Shown here piece after piece: positions 20,532 to 32,913 of a stretch of DNA of 64,000 nt. The stretch covers positions 1-64,000 of the forward strand of contig NZ_AXXW01000006.1 in assembly GCF_000483165.1 (NCBI RefSeq), read 5' to 3'. Position numbers and translations under genes: made by a program. The stretch comes from Tullyiplasma multilocale ATCC 49900. GTDB lineage: Bacteria; Bacillota_I; Bacilli_A; Mycoplasmatales; Mycoplasmataceae. The notes beneath the pieces were generated by a model. The model was not told where the DNA came from and searched no databases. It saw nothing but the letters and a program-made list of their open reading frames with translations. Numbering within the stretch: position 1 is the first letter of the stretch; the number at the start of each line of letters is the position of its first letter.

Positions 20532-21473
20532 TTAATCATTTGCTTCCTCATTAGTTTTCATAATTCTTTGATTCATTAATTCAATGATGTCAACTTTGTC
20601 ATCACTTTGGTTAATTTTTAATTGAGCTACAGCTGATTCGATAATGTTTGAAATATTACGTCCAGATGAAACAGGAATTTTCATGTGAGGTACATTTACT
20701 CCAAGAACATTTTTTAAAGCTGGTTCTCTTCCGATACGTTCTGAATCATCAACTCCATTTGTACCGAATTTGAATAATTCAATAACCATATCCAATGGTG
20801 TTTCATCCATAATAATTTGGTAACCATTTGTTTTAGAAACATCAATAATACCAATCCCTCTAACTTCAACTAAGTTTTTTAAGATCGGGTGTGATTTACC
20901 AAAGATTTTATTCCCTTTATTTGTAAGAATGATTCTGTCATCACCAACAAATAAGTGGTTGTGTTTAACCAACTCTAAAGTAATCTCTGATTTACCAATT
21001 CCTGATTGTCCAATTACCATAATCCCCTTACCAAAAATATTTACAAGAGATCCGTGAACTTCTTCACTTGGTGCAAAATAATCATCATATAGGTCTAAGA
21101 TGCGTTGTGTAAGTTCACTAGTTGATGGATAGTCAATACTTAAAAGTGGAAAATCCAGTTCGTTTGCTACATCAACTAAAATTTGATCATCAAATTTTTG
21201 AGTAACAATAACTAAAGGAGCACCAGATGTTAATAAATCATTATATTTAGCTCTTTTAGTAGCATCATCAAATTGAGACATATATTGGTTTTCTTTTGAT
21301 GACATCAAAATAGCACGTTTATGTCCAGTTCCCTTTTTGCCATAAAATCCAGTCAATTCTAAACCAGCACGGTTTAGTCCATATACGTGAATCTTGTTAT
21401 TAATTTTGCTTTCACCTGATAAAACTTTGAAATCAAAATTATCAACTAGATTTTTTATTGCTATCTTTCCCAT
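20532..21473 (-). CDS. hprK: HPr kinase/phosphorylase
   Basis: A 313-residue bifunctional enzyme that phosphorylates and dephosphorylates Ser46 of HPr, tuning PTS sugar uptake. The P-loop is GQSGIGKSE near residue 152, and the catalytic region HLFVGDDRI contains the key Asp. The HprK signature VEVRGIGIIDV lies near 203. Length matches the family. It is first in the run with lgt-trxB-lgt-whiA, an arrangement (hprK-lgt) found across Firmicutes. The start has the strong RBS AGGAGG. Confidence 0.97.
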   Translation of the reverse strand: MGKIAIKNLVDNFDFKVLSGESKINNKIHVYGLNRAGLELTGFYGKKGTGHKRAILMSSKENQYMSQFDDATKRAKYNDLLTSGAPLVIVTQKFDDQILVDVANELDFPLLSIDYPSTSELTQRILDLYDDYFAPSEEVHGSLVNIFGKGIMVIGQSGIGKSEITLELVKHNHLFVGDDRIILTNKGNKIFGKSHPILKNLVEVRGIGIIDVSKTNGYQIIMDETPLDMVIELFKFGTNGVDDSERIGREPALKNVLGVNVPHMKIPVSSGRNISNIIESAVAQLKINQSDDKVDIIELMNQRIMKTNEEAND

Positions 21474-21585
21474 AAAAGACCTCCTGATATTATTTTAATT
21501 TTACTATATAAATTTTATTTAATGAATATTTGCTTCCATAATTGACTATTTAAGAGTTATACTCTATACATAAGGAGGATTTAAA

Positions 21586-21822
21586 ATGGAAAACACAATT
21601 GTACAAGCAACTATTACTGATATCGTTGACTTCGGAGCATTCTGTACTGTAGAAATTAACGGTGAAGAATATAAAGGATTAATCCACATCTCTGAAATCG
21701 CTGATCAATTCGTAAGAGACGCTAAAGAATTTGTTGCTTCAGGTGACGTAGTTAACGCTTTAGTTATGGAAGTAAACGAAGGTAAAAAACAAGTTAAATT
21801 ATCAATCAAAAGAGCTGCTTAA
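21586..21822 (+). CDS. S1-domain RNA-binding protein
   Basis: 78 residues, one S1 fold: VQATITDIVDFGAFCTVEINGEEYKGLIHISEI...VNALVMEVNEGKKQVKLSIK. It resembles the small stand-alone S1 proteins of Firmicutes (YugI/CvfD type), thought to act on ribosomes or mRNA. AAGGAGGAT lies 7 nt before the ATG, and a TATACT -10-like box lies at 21558. It is a single gene, convergent with folT-like on the other strand, with a terminator at 21903. Confidence 0.85.
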   Translation: MENTIVQATITDIVDFGAFCTVEINGEEYKGLIHISEIADQFVRDAKEFVASGDVVNALVMEVNEGKKQVKLSIKRAA

Positions 21823-21902
21823 TTTAACAAATAACATATTCATTTTAAATTCATAATAATTTGCAAAATAGTCGTTATAGTTGAAGAGTAAATATTGTTT
21901 AG

Positions 21903-21930
21903 AAAAATCTACCAACCGGTAGATTTTTTT
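21903..21930 (+). terminator. Terminator after the S1 gene
   Basis: AAAATCTACC pairs with GGTAGATTTT around AACC, followed by a T run. Confidence 0.7.
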
Positions 21931-21977
21931 AATACTCAAATATTTTTTATTATTTTTATCAAATATCGGATATAAAA

Positions 21978-22003
21978 AAGCGAACCACTTATATGGGTTC
22001 GCC
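21978..22003 (-). terminator. Probable terminator of uvrB-uvrA-folC-folT transcript
   Basis: GCGAACC (21980-21986) pairs with GGTTCGC (21996-22002). On the minus strand it is followed by a T run. It lies about 345 bp after the last gene of that operon. Confidence 0.55.
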
Positions 22004-22082
22004 TTGTTTAAGATTAAGTTAGATTACATTGATGTTAATTATTATTTCGGTTAGTTAATATTTTTAACTAATAGTTGAATAA

Positions 22083-22268
22083 CTAGCAACTCAACAGTTT
22101 CTGCTTTTAGAACACTCTTATCGATCAACTTGTGATTTGGGTTTTGATAAGTGTATAAAAGATGATAAACCAGAACGCTGGTGGAATTTCATTATCCCTA
22201 TATATAACATTGTAATTAAAGCTACAAACTTAAATAGATATATAAACAAATTAAATTTTACACTTTAG
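22083..22268 (+). pseudogene. Possible gene remnant, membrane-protein-like fragment
   Basis: A 61-codon open stretch without a usable start and RBS. It contains KDDKPERWWNFIIPIYNIVIK, which resembles the junction before a membrane helix in small membrane proteins. The rest of 21931-22346 shows no gene. It could be chance. Confidence 0.2.
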
Positions 22269-22346
22269 CAAATGAAACTCTTACATTTAACAAACTAGAT
22301 CATCTCTCTAATTCTATGATGGTGTCCATTTGAAATTTAACTATGA

Positions 22347-23111
22347 TTATAATTCTTTTACTTTTTTATGAGATTTCGCTTTTTCAGCTTTTTCTCTTTT
22401 TTCTTTTCTAATCTGAATTTTTTCAGCTTCAGAAATTTTCGGTTTAAAGGTGAATTTAACCTCACCATGTCTCCCCACTCATGCGCTATTTGGTTTACCA
22501 ACATCATTTCTAATGAAGATAAATAGAACCATAAAACATGAATAAGTTAAAAATGGATAAACAACAACTTGAATTGGCAGAAGAATAAGCTTACTTATTC
22601 AATTAACGGCCGCTATTGATGATCCATATAAAGCACTAATAGCGATTGGGTGAATAACAAAAAGGTGTAAGATTATACAAATTGTATAAATTAGAACCAT
22701 TTTAGGAATTCAGTACTTTGTATTCTTATTGAAAAATACTAGTGAACCAGCAAAACCTATCATTACTTTGATTAACATAAATCCAAAGTGAAACCCACCA
22801 CCTGAATTTAATATGCTGCCTGTAATATCTGATGATATACCAGCAACCATTCCTGATAATGGACCAAACATCATCCCTGTTAAAAACATGATGAAGTTAC
22901 CAACCATTATCTTTCTTCCAAATAACATCGCATACCCAACAAAATTTGTTAGCACTACACTTAGAGCTACAAGCATACCTAATAATGCAATATTTTTAAC
23001 GTTGAATCTCTTCAAGCTAAACTTTTCCATTATTGCTCCAGACGTTAGCAATGCTACAATTAATGCCGCACAAATGACTTGGGTTACAATCATAAATACG
23101 TGCTGTGACAT
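22347..23111 (-). CDS. ECF transporter S component, probably folate (FolT-like)
   Basis: A 254-residue membrane protein with about six helices. The pattern ALLGMLVALSVVLTNFVGY...VGNFIMFLTGMMFGPLSGMVAGISSDITGSIL is the S-component signature of energy-coupling factor vitamin transporters. Its position right after folC (9 bp) suggests folate as ligand. The C-terminus has a cytoplasmic basic tail (KISEAEKIQIRKEKREKAEKAK). The ECF ATPases and T subunit are not in this window, as expected for group II systems. Substrate is inferred from context. Confidence 0.82.
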
Positions 23112-23120
23112 TTATAATTC

Positions 23121-24236
23121 CTACTTTCTAAGAAGTCAATCATAGACAAGCGGTATAAAGTACAAACTACCACATACCAGAATGTTTCTGTCGTGATTGT
23201 TTCTTATAAATTCACGTCAATCAACTACTTTCTTACTATACTCAATTTCATTTATATCCCATGCCTTAAAGTGTTCAAAGTTAGTTATATAAACTTCATC
23301 AAAGTTTTTATTTAAATTTTGTAAATTTAAATCATAGTCTTTAGTAGTTATTGACCCAAATAAGATTATATAGTCTTCTTCTTGGTTATTCACTGTTTCA
23401 ATTAATTTATTTATACCGTCTTCATTATGGGCGCCATCGATAACAATCCTTCTTTCACCATCAATAATTGTTGTAAAACGACCTAGAGGTGGTTGCAGTT
23501 TAAATAATTCTTTATCAATATCAACATCTAAAAATTCCAAAGCCTTTTTAGCGAGCCCCTTGTTTCCTTCTTGGTAATATACAGAATCAGTTAATCTTTG
23601 TGCTTGAATTATTTCGACATTTTTAGTTTCTAGAGACTTTTTAACTTGGTCAATATATTTCAAATTATCTTCACTTATTATGATTGTAGAATTAGGTTTT
23701 ACAATATTTACTTTTTGATCAATTATTCCATTAATATCTGCACCTAGAACATCTACATGATCAAAAGAAATTGAAGTTACCAGTGAAAGGATTTGATTGC
23801 TCATTAAACTTGTACAATCATTTACCCCACCGATTCCGGCCTCCATCACAACAATGTCAACATTGTTGTCAGAAAAATACATAATTGCTATCAATGTTCA
23901 AATTTCAAAGAAAGTTAAACTATATTCATTTATATACCTATCCACTCTAGATAAATAATCTTTTAAATCTTGATCACTAATGTAGTCGTTATTGATTTGA
24001 ATTCGTTCATTTTGGTATAAGAAAGCAGGCGAGATAAATAATCCAACCTTCTTATATTTTTTTAATAAACCTTTGGATAAATAAAATGATGTAGACCCTT
24101 TACCATTAGTTCCAACAATATTTACTGTTGGAAGTTTTGATTCGGGATTTCCCAAAATTTTTAAAACCTTATCAAGGTTATATTCGTCAGCAAATCTTTT
24201 ATTTACTGGTATTAATTTTTCTTCTACAGAAATCAT
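23121..24236 (-). CDS. folC: Folylpolyglutamate synthase (Mur-ligase family)
   Basis: 371 residues; adds glutamate to folates to retain them in the cell. It has the P-loop VGTNGKGSTSFYLS near residue 41, SPAFLYQNERIQIN, VVMEAGIGGVNDCTS near residue 130, SFDHVDVLG, and the C-terminal domain with DGAHNEDGINKL. Two in-frame TGA codons encode Trp. ATG 24236 overlaps the uvrA stop by one base (TAATG). It precedes the FolT-like transporter, giving a folate uptake-and-retention pair. Confidence 0.93.
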
Positions 24237-27073
24237 TATTTTAAGTACTCTCTTAGATATTTAGCTGTATATGAGATCTCACTTGTAGCTACTTGTTCAG
24301 GTGTTCCAGAAGCCACAACCATTCCTCCGCCATTTCCACCTTCTGGTCCCATATCAATAATGTGATCAGAAACTTTGATAAAGTCCAAGTTATGTTCAAT
24401 AGCTATTACTGTGTTACCTAAACCAACTAATCGATTTAAAACAGCCACTAATCTTTTAACGTCATCAATGTGTAAACCTGTAGTTGGTTCATCTAACATG
24501 AAAATTGTCTTACCAGTTGCTTTTTTCAGTAGGTAAGTTGAAAGTTTGATACGTTGTGATTCTCCTCCAGATAAAGTTGTAGCACTTTGACCAAGGCGAA
24601 TATATCCAAGACCAACTTCTAGGATAGTATCCAATTTAACTTTAATTTGTGGAATATTTTCAAAGAATAGAGCAGCTTCTTCAACTGTCATATTTAAAAT
24701 ATCTGAAATATTTTTCATTTTATATTTAACTTGCAGAGTTTCATCATTATAACGTTTACCTTCACAAACCTCACATTGAACTTCAACACTTGGCATGAAT
24801 TGCATTGAAATAGTAATTATTCCATCACCCTGGCAATTTTCACAACGTCCCCCAGGAACATTGAATGAGAATCTCCCTTTTTTGTATCCTCTAACTTTGG
24901 CTTCAGGTAAATTAGTGAACAAGTCACGAATATCATCAAACACACCTGTATATGTAGCAGGATTTGATCGTGGTGTTTTACCAATTGGTTCTTGAGAAAT
25001 ATAAATAGCTTTATCTACATTATCAAGCCCTTTGATTTCTTTATAGTTACCAGCTTGAACAAATTCACGTGATAGATTTTTATGAATTCCCTTATAGATA
25101 ATATCTTCTAATAAAGTTGATTTCCCTGAACCTGAAACTCCCGTAATAGTTACAAATTTTCCCAACGGGATAGTGACATTTATATTTTTTAGATTATTTT
25201 CCTTAGCTCCGAAAATTTCAAGTTTTTTACCATTTCCACCACGTCTAGTTTTAGGCACTTCAATTCTTTCGCGTCCAGATAAATATCTACCAGTAATCGT
25301 GTCAGCTCTCAAAATTTCATCATATGTTCCAGAGAAGATAACTTCTCCTCCATGTTCACCAGCCCCAGGTCCAATATCAACAATTCAATCAGATTCTTTC
25401 ATAGTATCTTCATCATGTTCAACAACAATTAAAGTATTACCTAGATCACGCAAGTGTTTTAAAGTAGCAATTAATTTATCATTATCTCTTTGGTGCAGAC
25501 CGATTGAAGGTTCGTCAAGAACATAAAGGATTCCTGTTAATTGAGAACCGATTTGTTTTGCTAGTCTAATACGTTGAGCTTCTCCACCAGATAAAGTTGT
25601 AGCTGTTCTTGACAGATTTAAATAACCTAAACCAACTTCATTCAAGAAACTAATTCTTGAAACAATTTCTTTAAGAACTAGGTTCGCAATTTTTTCTTGA
25701 TTTTCAGTTAATTGAATATTTAGGATGAAATCCATTTCTTCTTCAATTGATTTTTCTGTAAATTCATGAATTGATAGACCATCCACTTTGATTGATAGTG
25801 CTGTTTGATTTAAACGCGAACCTTTACATAATTTACATGTTTTTGAACTCATGAATTTTAAGTATCATTTTCTAATCTCTTCTGATTTTGTTTCGAAGTA
25901 TCTTCTTTGAATTAAGGTCGCAACACCTTCAATGTATTCAACAGATTCATGTTTACGTCCATTAGATGAAACTAATTTAACTTCGATTTCATCATCACTT
26001 CCTCACAACATCATATTACGTTGTTCTTTGGTTAACATTTTAATAGGTAAATCTAGATCAATGTAGTAGTAATCACATAGTGTTCTGAATCTTTGTCATT
26101 CTAAGTTATCAGAACCTACCATGTTTTTATAGTAAGCAACCCCACCTTGATTAATAGTTTTTTCATCGTCAGGGATTATAAGACCGGGATCTGCTTCCAA
26201 GCTAACCCCAAGTCCACCACAATCCTCACACGCTCCTAAAGGGGCATTGAATGAGAATAAACGCGGTTCCATTTCAGGAATATTAAATCCACAAACCTTA
26301 CATGAATATGAAGTTGAGAACAATTTTTCTTCTTTACCTTCAGTTTCGGGATAATAAACTTTTACCATACCATTTGAGTATCTTAGTGCGATTTCAATCG
26401 CTGCAAAAATACGAGAATTAATCTCTTCTTCATCTCTATAAATTAGACGGTCAACTACAATATCAATATCATGTCTTTGATTTTTGTCTAACTCTAAATC
26501 TTCTTCCAACATTCTGATTTGTCCATCAATTTTTACACGAATAAATCCTTCAGCTTTAAGTTTTTCTAAATCAGATTTATGACTTCCTTTTTTATCTCGT
26601 GCAATTGGAGATAAAATATAAACTTGTTCCGCTTCATCAGTTTCTTTTTGAATATTTAAAACAATTTCTTTAATTGATGCAGCCTTAATTTGTCCATGTC
26701 CATTGATACAGAATGGTGTTCCAACTCTTGCATACAACAAACGTAGGTAATCATAAATTTCTGTAACTGTACCAACAGTTGAACGTGGGTTGTGAGATGT
26801 TGTCTTTTGATCAATTGAAATTGCTGGACTCAATCCTTCAATTGAGTCAACATCTGGTTTTTCATTGCCACCTAAAAACTGTCTTGCATAAGCCGAAAGT
26901 GATTCTATGTATCTTCTACGTCCTTCAGCATAAATTGTTGAGAACGCTAAAGAAGATTTACCACTTCCTGATAAACCCGTGAAGACAACTAACTTATCTG
27001 TTGGAATTTCTAGGTCAACATTCTTTAAGTTGTTCTCCTTAGCTCCCTTTACTATAATTTTATCTTTTGCCAT
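24236..27073 (-). CDS. uvrA: Excinuclease ABC subunit A
   Basis: A 945-residue damage-recognition ATPase of nucleotide excision repair. There are two ABC modules: Walker [24 protein letters not shown] near residue 31 and [10 protein letters not shown] in the second half. The signatures [11 protein letters not shown] and [11 protein letters not shown] are present, with Walker [14 protein letters not shown] and LDEPTTGLH. Zinc-binding Cys pairs are seen at CKVCGF...CEDCGG and CENCQGDG...CEVCEG. Two TGA codons encode Trp. It follows uvrB by 11 bp. Confidence 0.98.
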
Positions 27074-27084
27074 AATATTTTCCC

Positions 27085-29082
27085 CTAAAAGTTTTTTTGT
27101 CCTTCTAATTCAATAATTGTATCTCTCAATGTTGCTGCAGTTTCAAAGTCTAAGGCTTTTGCTGCATCAAGCATTTCTTTTCTCATTTGATCAATAACTT
27201 TTTGAATAGCTTCTTTTTTGTTTTTTGTTCCACGAATTTTCTTCAATTCATTAACATTTTTACGAGCATTTTCAGTCATCATTATTTCTGAAATATCTTT
27301 GATAATTGTTTTTGGAACAATGCCGTGTTTAGCGTTGTATTCTTCTTGAATTGCTCGTCTTCTTGAAGTTTCTTCCATAGTTTGAGTCATCGCTGGACTG
27401 ACACTATCAGCGTAGAATATTACTAAACCATTGGCATTACGAGCTGCACGACCTGTTGTTTGAATCAATGATCTCGCATTACGTAAGAATCCTTGTTTAT
27501 CCGCATCAAGAATACATACTAAACTCACTTCTGGTAAGTCTAGTCCTTCACGAAGCAAGTTAACCCCAACAACAGCATCATAAACTCCTTTACGAAGATC
27601 GTTTAAGATTTCACTTCGCTCAATAGTTTTTAATTCTGAGTGAAGGTAAGCCACCTTGATACCCTTCTCTTGTAAATAAGATGTTAAATCCTCACTCATT
27701 CTGATAGTAAGTGTTGTTATGAAAACTCTTTCATTACGTTCTTTCCTGATTTTAATTTGTTCAATTATGTCATCAATTTGCCCTTCTGTTTTCTTAACCT
27801 CAATAATTGGGTCAAGTAGTCCAGTTGGTCTAATGATTTGTTGAATAAACTTACCATCAGTTAATTCCATCTCATAATCACCAGGAGTAGCAGATGTGTA
27901 AATTATTTGCCCCAGACTTTCATTAAACTCTTCAAAATTTAATGGGCGGTTGTCCATTGCTGAAGGTAGTCTGAAACCATATTTAACCAGTGTTTCTTTT
28001 CTTGATCTATCAGTGTTATACATTCCGCGAGTTTGAGGAATCATCATGTGTGATTCATCAATAATAGTTAAGAAATCGTCTTGGAAATAATCCAATAATG
28101 TGAAAGGTCTTTGACCTTTTTCTCTGAAATCTAATTGAGCTGAATAGTTTTCAATACCAGAACAGAATCCAAATTCTTCTAATGACTCAAGATCATATTT
28201 GGTTCTTTGCTCTAACCTTTGAGCTTCCAATAGTAAACCTTCATCTTCAAACCATTTAACTCTTGCAACCATTTCATTTCTAATATTTGCGCACGCTTCT
28301 TGCAACTTGTCTTCAGGGGTAACATATGCTTGAGCTGGATAAACAGTAATTGTTCTTGTTCTATCAATTACTCCCCCAGTTAATGTATCTAAGACATCAA
28401 GCATTTCAATTTCTTCACCAAACAATGAAATACGATACATAATATTTGAAGTTCATCCTGGAACAACTTTAATAACATCACCTTTTACACTAAATGTTCC
28501 GGGAGCATTTTCAATATCATTTCTGGTATATCCTGTTTTAACAAAATACATCAATAGTTCTTTCTTACTTAGTTTTTGACCGATGTTTAGTTCGAAAAAT
28601 GCATCACTATAATCTTTCGGATTTTGAGATGCGTAAATAGCTGCAACTGATGCTACAACAATCGTGTCATTTCTCGTAGTCAAAGCATTCATAGCGCTTA
28701 ATCTCATCATATCTAACTCAATATTTTGACGAGCATCTTTGTCAATATATAAATCTTTTGAAGGAAGATAAGCTTCTGGTTGAAAGAAGTCAAAGTTCGA
28801 AACAAAGTATTCTACCCTATTATCTGGGAAGAATTCCTTTAACTCATAGTATATTTGCATAGCTAATGTTTTATTGTGGGCAAGAACTAAAGTTTGACGA
28901 TTTTGGTTTGCAATAACATTTGCCATTGTAAATGTTTTCCCAGTTCCTGTAGCTCCAAGTAATACTTGGTGTTTTTCACCAGCTTCTAAACCTGTCAATA
29001 ATTGTTCAATGGCCACAGGCTGATCACCAGCTGGCTTATACTTTGAAACAAGATTGTATTTTTTTTCTTTATTAAAGCTCAT
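27085..29082 (-). CDS. uvrB: Excinuclease ABC subunit B
   Basis: 665 residues, the helicase-like core of excision repair. It has Walker A LGATGTGKTFTMAN near residue 42, the TYPAQAYVTP beta-hairpin region, DESHMMIPQ as motif II, and the motif V-VI region GVNLLREGLDLPEVSLVCILDADKQGFLR...QTTGRAARN. A C-terminal UVR domain (MRKEMLDAAKALDFETAATLRD) binds UvrC. One TGA encodes Trp. First gene of the uvrB-uvrA-folC-folT operon. Confidence 0.98.
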
Positions 29083-29137
29083 AACTTCTCCTTTTGTTTA
29101 ATATGGAAAAAAACTAGAACTTGCCTAGTTTTTTTGC

Positions 29138-31972
29138 CTAACCAATTTTTGTTTTGGTTCTCTCTTCATCTTCATCAACTTGTTCAGTTTTATTTTTTGA
29201 ATTTGATTTGATCGACTTCAATTGTCTACCTAATTCAGTGATAATTTGGCGGGCCATGTCAATTTGAATTTTTCTAGCCTCGTCATCTTCTGCGACTGTT
29301 TCAAGCAATTGGTTATAGCCATCTTGGATTTTTTCATCATTGATTTGATCAATATCCGGGATTTTGAAACTTTTTAGAATATTCATAACCTCTTCTGGAG
29401 AGACTTCAATTTGCTGTTGTTTTCTTTCGGCAAATCTTTTTTCTAATTCAATTACTAATCCCAATAAAATATCTCTTTGCATTTTTAATTTTGCTAAAGC
29501 CTTTTTATCTTCTTTATTTTCTTCAAATAATTCGTTAAAACGATTGTTAATATCTTCATTGTTTAACTGAAGTTTTGTTAAACCTGTTTCGCTCAAAATT
29601 AAGTCAATATCAGCGTCTGTGATTTGAATTTCTTGTTGTTTTGGTTCCTCATCTGGATTTGGTGCCAAAATAACTTTCGATAATGTGTCAACAACTTGGA
29701 TAGCAATATTAATCTTCATCCCATTAAATAATTTAGTTGCCTGTTCAACATATTCAGCTAGTGGGTTATTTTGTGCATATTGTTGTAAGTAAATACCAGA
29801 TTTTAATTTTGATGATAAGTTAATGTGTTTAGTTCAGAACTTGTCAAATGATTCTAAAATTATTTTACGTTCCATGCCTAAAACTACATCTTCAGGAATT
29901 CCCAAAATTCTTGCTTGATAGAATTCCATCATTGCATTAGCCAAACGCTCCGCTAAATCAGATTTTTCTTGATTATAGAAATCTTCAGCTTTGAATTTAT
30001 TGTGAGCCACAATTTTCCCGTCAATTGTTTTTATTAATGCAGGCGCATCAATAGTTTTCTCACCACTTACCATGATATAGTGTTCATTAATCATTTCATA
30101 AGCTACCGTGTATTGGAATTTCTTAAGAACAACACTTAAATCTTGTGCTTCTAAAATGTCATCTCTTTGTGAATACATAGCCTCACGTTGTTGAGCTAAA
30201 ATATTATCATAATCTAAAACGTTTTTACGTTGATCAAAGTTCATACCTTCTAATTTCTTTTGAGAGTTTGTAACGGCTCTTGTGAAAATACGAGACTTAA
30301 TGTGGTCATCACCTAATTTTGCAAAGTTTGCTCTCATTTTTGGTGATGAGAAACGGATCATCATATCATCTTCCATTGAAATATAGAATCTTGACATACC
30401 AGGGTCTCCCTGACGTCCAGCACGACCACGTAATTGATTATCAATACGTCTTGCTTCATTTCTTTCAACTCCAAATACAACTAGACCACCTAAAGATTTA
30501 ACTTCATCTGATAACTTAATATCTGTACCACGACCAGCCATGTTGGTTGCTAATGTAATAGCACCTTTTTGACCAGCTACAGCTACGATATCAGCTTCTC
30601 TATCATGGTTCTTAGCATTAATCATTTCATATCTCAATCCAGCTTTATCTAGGTATCGTGAAATTTGCTCTGATGACTCAACTGAAGTTGTTCCAATAAG
30701 AACAGGGTTACCGATTTCGTGAATTGCTTTAATATCAATCATTAATTTTTTCAGTGCAGCATTTTTAGTTCCGAAAGTGTAATCACCTTCATCAACACGA
30801 ATAACTGGTTTATTAGTTGGTGTACATACAACACGAGTATTATAAATTTTAATAAATTCTTCTTCTTCAGTTTTTGCTGTACCTGTCATTCCAGAAATTT
30901 TTGTATACAGTCTGTAAAAGTTTTGATATGTAATTGTTGCTAATGTTTCAGTTTCGTCTTCGATTTCAACTTCCTCTTTAGCTTGCAGTGCTTGTTGAAG
31001 TCCATCTGAATATGAACGCCCTTCCATGATACGACCTGTGAATTGATCAATTAAAACAATTTCTCCATCACGAACAGTATATTCAACAGCTTCTTTGAAA
31101 GTAAAATGTGCTTTTAAAGCATTCATGATTAAGTGGAAAATTTCAGTATTGTTAACATCAAATAAATTTTCAACTGAAAAGTATTCCTTAGCTTTCAGCA
31201 TTCCAGCTTCTGTTAAATAAACTTGTTTTGATTCCAAGTCAATATCCACATCTGTATGTTCATCACAAATTTTAGCAAAATCATTTGCAGCGCGATATAG
31301 ATTAATTCTTGATGAAGAACCTCCAGAAATAATCAACGGAGTTCTTGCCTCATCGATTAAAACCGAGTCAGCCTCATCGATAATTGCATAGTTAAGTCCG
31401 CGTTGTACTTTTTGTGCAAAGTCAGTCACCATATTATCTTTTAAATAATCGAACCCTAATTCAGAGTTAGTTACATATGTAATATCGGCTGAATAAGCTT
31501 CACGTTTACCAGCTTTTGAAAGTCTTGAAGAGTTTAATCCGACAGTTACTCCTAAAAGCTCATAAACTTGACCATTAATTTCAGAGTCACGTCTTGATAA
31601 GTATTCATTAACTGTAACAATGTGGACACCAAGTCCAGTTAAAGAGTTAAGGTAAGCTGGGAATAATCCTGTTAAAGTTTTCCCTTCCCCTGTTCTCATT
31701 TCAGCAATATCACCTGAATTTAAGATGATACCTCCGATTAATTGAACTCTATAAGCATTAAGACCAAGAACACGTTTAGACGCTTCCCTAGCGACTGCAT
31801 AAGCCTCAACAAGAATATCTTCAACAGTTTCTCCATCTTGCAATCTTTGCTTAAATTCTTGAGTTTTCAGTTTAAAATCATCAGCACTTAATTTTTCCAT
31901 TTCTGGTTCTAGTGCAATGATTTGATCAGCTATTTTTCCATAGCGTTTAATAAGTGATTTATCTGATGCCAT
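29138..31972 (-). CDS. secA: Protein translocase ATPase SecA
   Basis: A 944-residue motor of Sec export. It has Walker A GEMRTGEGKTLTG near residue 83, the DEAD-type box IDEADSVLIDEARTPLIISG, IDQFTGRIMEGRSYSDGLQQALQAKE, TITYQNFYRLYTKISGMTGTA and GRAGRQGDPG. A TGA encodes the conserved Trp after ...FDKF, so the frame continues another 232 residues. The C-terminus (about 190 residues) is acidic and helical and lacks the zinc-binding Cys cluster of E. coli SecA, as in many mollicutes. A strong AAGGAGATAATA site and a TATAAT at 32012-32007 precede it. Confidence 0.97.
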
Positions 31973-32278
31973 TATTATCTCCTTATGATTTTAGTTCAAT
32001 AAATTAATTATACTATTTTATCAACTTTAAAAATAGATTAAGCCAATGTTTTTGACATCAAAACCAGAAGCGTTTTCAACTCTTTCAATAGATACTATCA
32101 ATGATTATTAAACTGAAAAATTTGTCTGCAATTCCATCTTATTAATAAATAAAAAAAGAGAAAGCCTTGCTTCCTCTTTAAAAGATATGTTTATAAATTA
32201 ATTATACCATTAATATAAAAGAATGTAAATAATTTTTAAACACTAAATTTTGTTAAAATCATAACAAGGAGGAATTTT
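31973..32278. other. Intergenic region between divergent secA and yigZ-like
   Basis: Holds the secA -10 box on the minus strand (TATAAT, 32012-32007) and an A-rich imperfect hairpin at 32153-32180 whose T run is on the minus strand. A TTGTTA/TAACAA inverted repeat lies near 32250, close to the downstream start. No gene was seen. Confidence 0.5.
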
Positions 32279-32870
32279 ATGAAGACTATCAGTAAATCAA
32301 TTTTCAAAAACTCATTTGTAATCAAGAAATCAGAATTCATAACTATAGCCACTCAGATTTCCTCAAAAGAAGAATTGGATTCATTTTTAGAAGAATATTC
32401 CAAAACAGATGCCCGTCACAACTGCTATGCCTATAAAATTGGTGTTGAACAACAAAGTGGCGGTTTCAACGATGATGGAGAACCTAGTGGAACGGCTGGT
32501 AAACCCATTTTTAATGTCATCGAGAAGAACAATCTTACAAATATCGTAATTTTAGTTATTAGATACTTTGGAGGCGTAAAACTTGGAGCAGGTCCCCTAA
32601 CAAGAGCATATACAACAAGCGCTAGCCAATTAATAAATGAAATAGAGTTAAAAGATCTACAAAAAAATTTACGAAATCAAATTCGAATTTGATATCCAAA
32701 ACACAAAAGATGTTGATGGTTATCTTAGAAATAATCATTTAGAGATTGTTGAAAAAAAATATTTAGAAAAACCACAATACAAAATAATTAATTCAAATAA
32801 GAACATTTTAAGAGATGTTAATTTACCAATAAAAATACTTTCAATTGAAAAAGCCTTTATAGAAATATAA
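32279..32870 (+). CDS. YigZ/IMPACT-family protein, frameshifted
   Basis: Resembles YigZ (UPF0029 plus a C-terminal domain); cellular role poorly defined. The first 138 codons carry the family core: KKSEFITIATQISSKEELD, DARHNCYAYKIG, GEPSGTAGKPI, IVILVIRYFGGVKLGAGPLTRAY. The ATG frame then reads ...LRNQIRIW and soon stops. The other frame continues KFEFDIQNTKDVDGYL...SIEKAFIEI to TAA 32868-32870. Removing one A from the A7 tract near 32660 restores one 196-residue protein. The RBS AAGGAGG precedes ATG 32279. It may be an assembly error or a real inactivation. Confidence 0.8.
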
Positions 32871-32879
32871 GGCTTTTTT
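32848..32879 (+). terminator. Terminator of the yigZ-like gene
   Basis: AAAAAGCCTT pairs with AAGGCTTTTT around an AT-rich loop and overlaps the stop codon. Confidence 0.7.
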
Positions 32880-32913
32880 AGTGATATGATTATTAACGTA
32901 AGGATTGAATACA

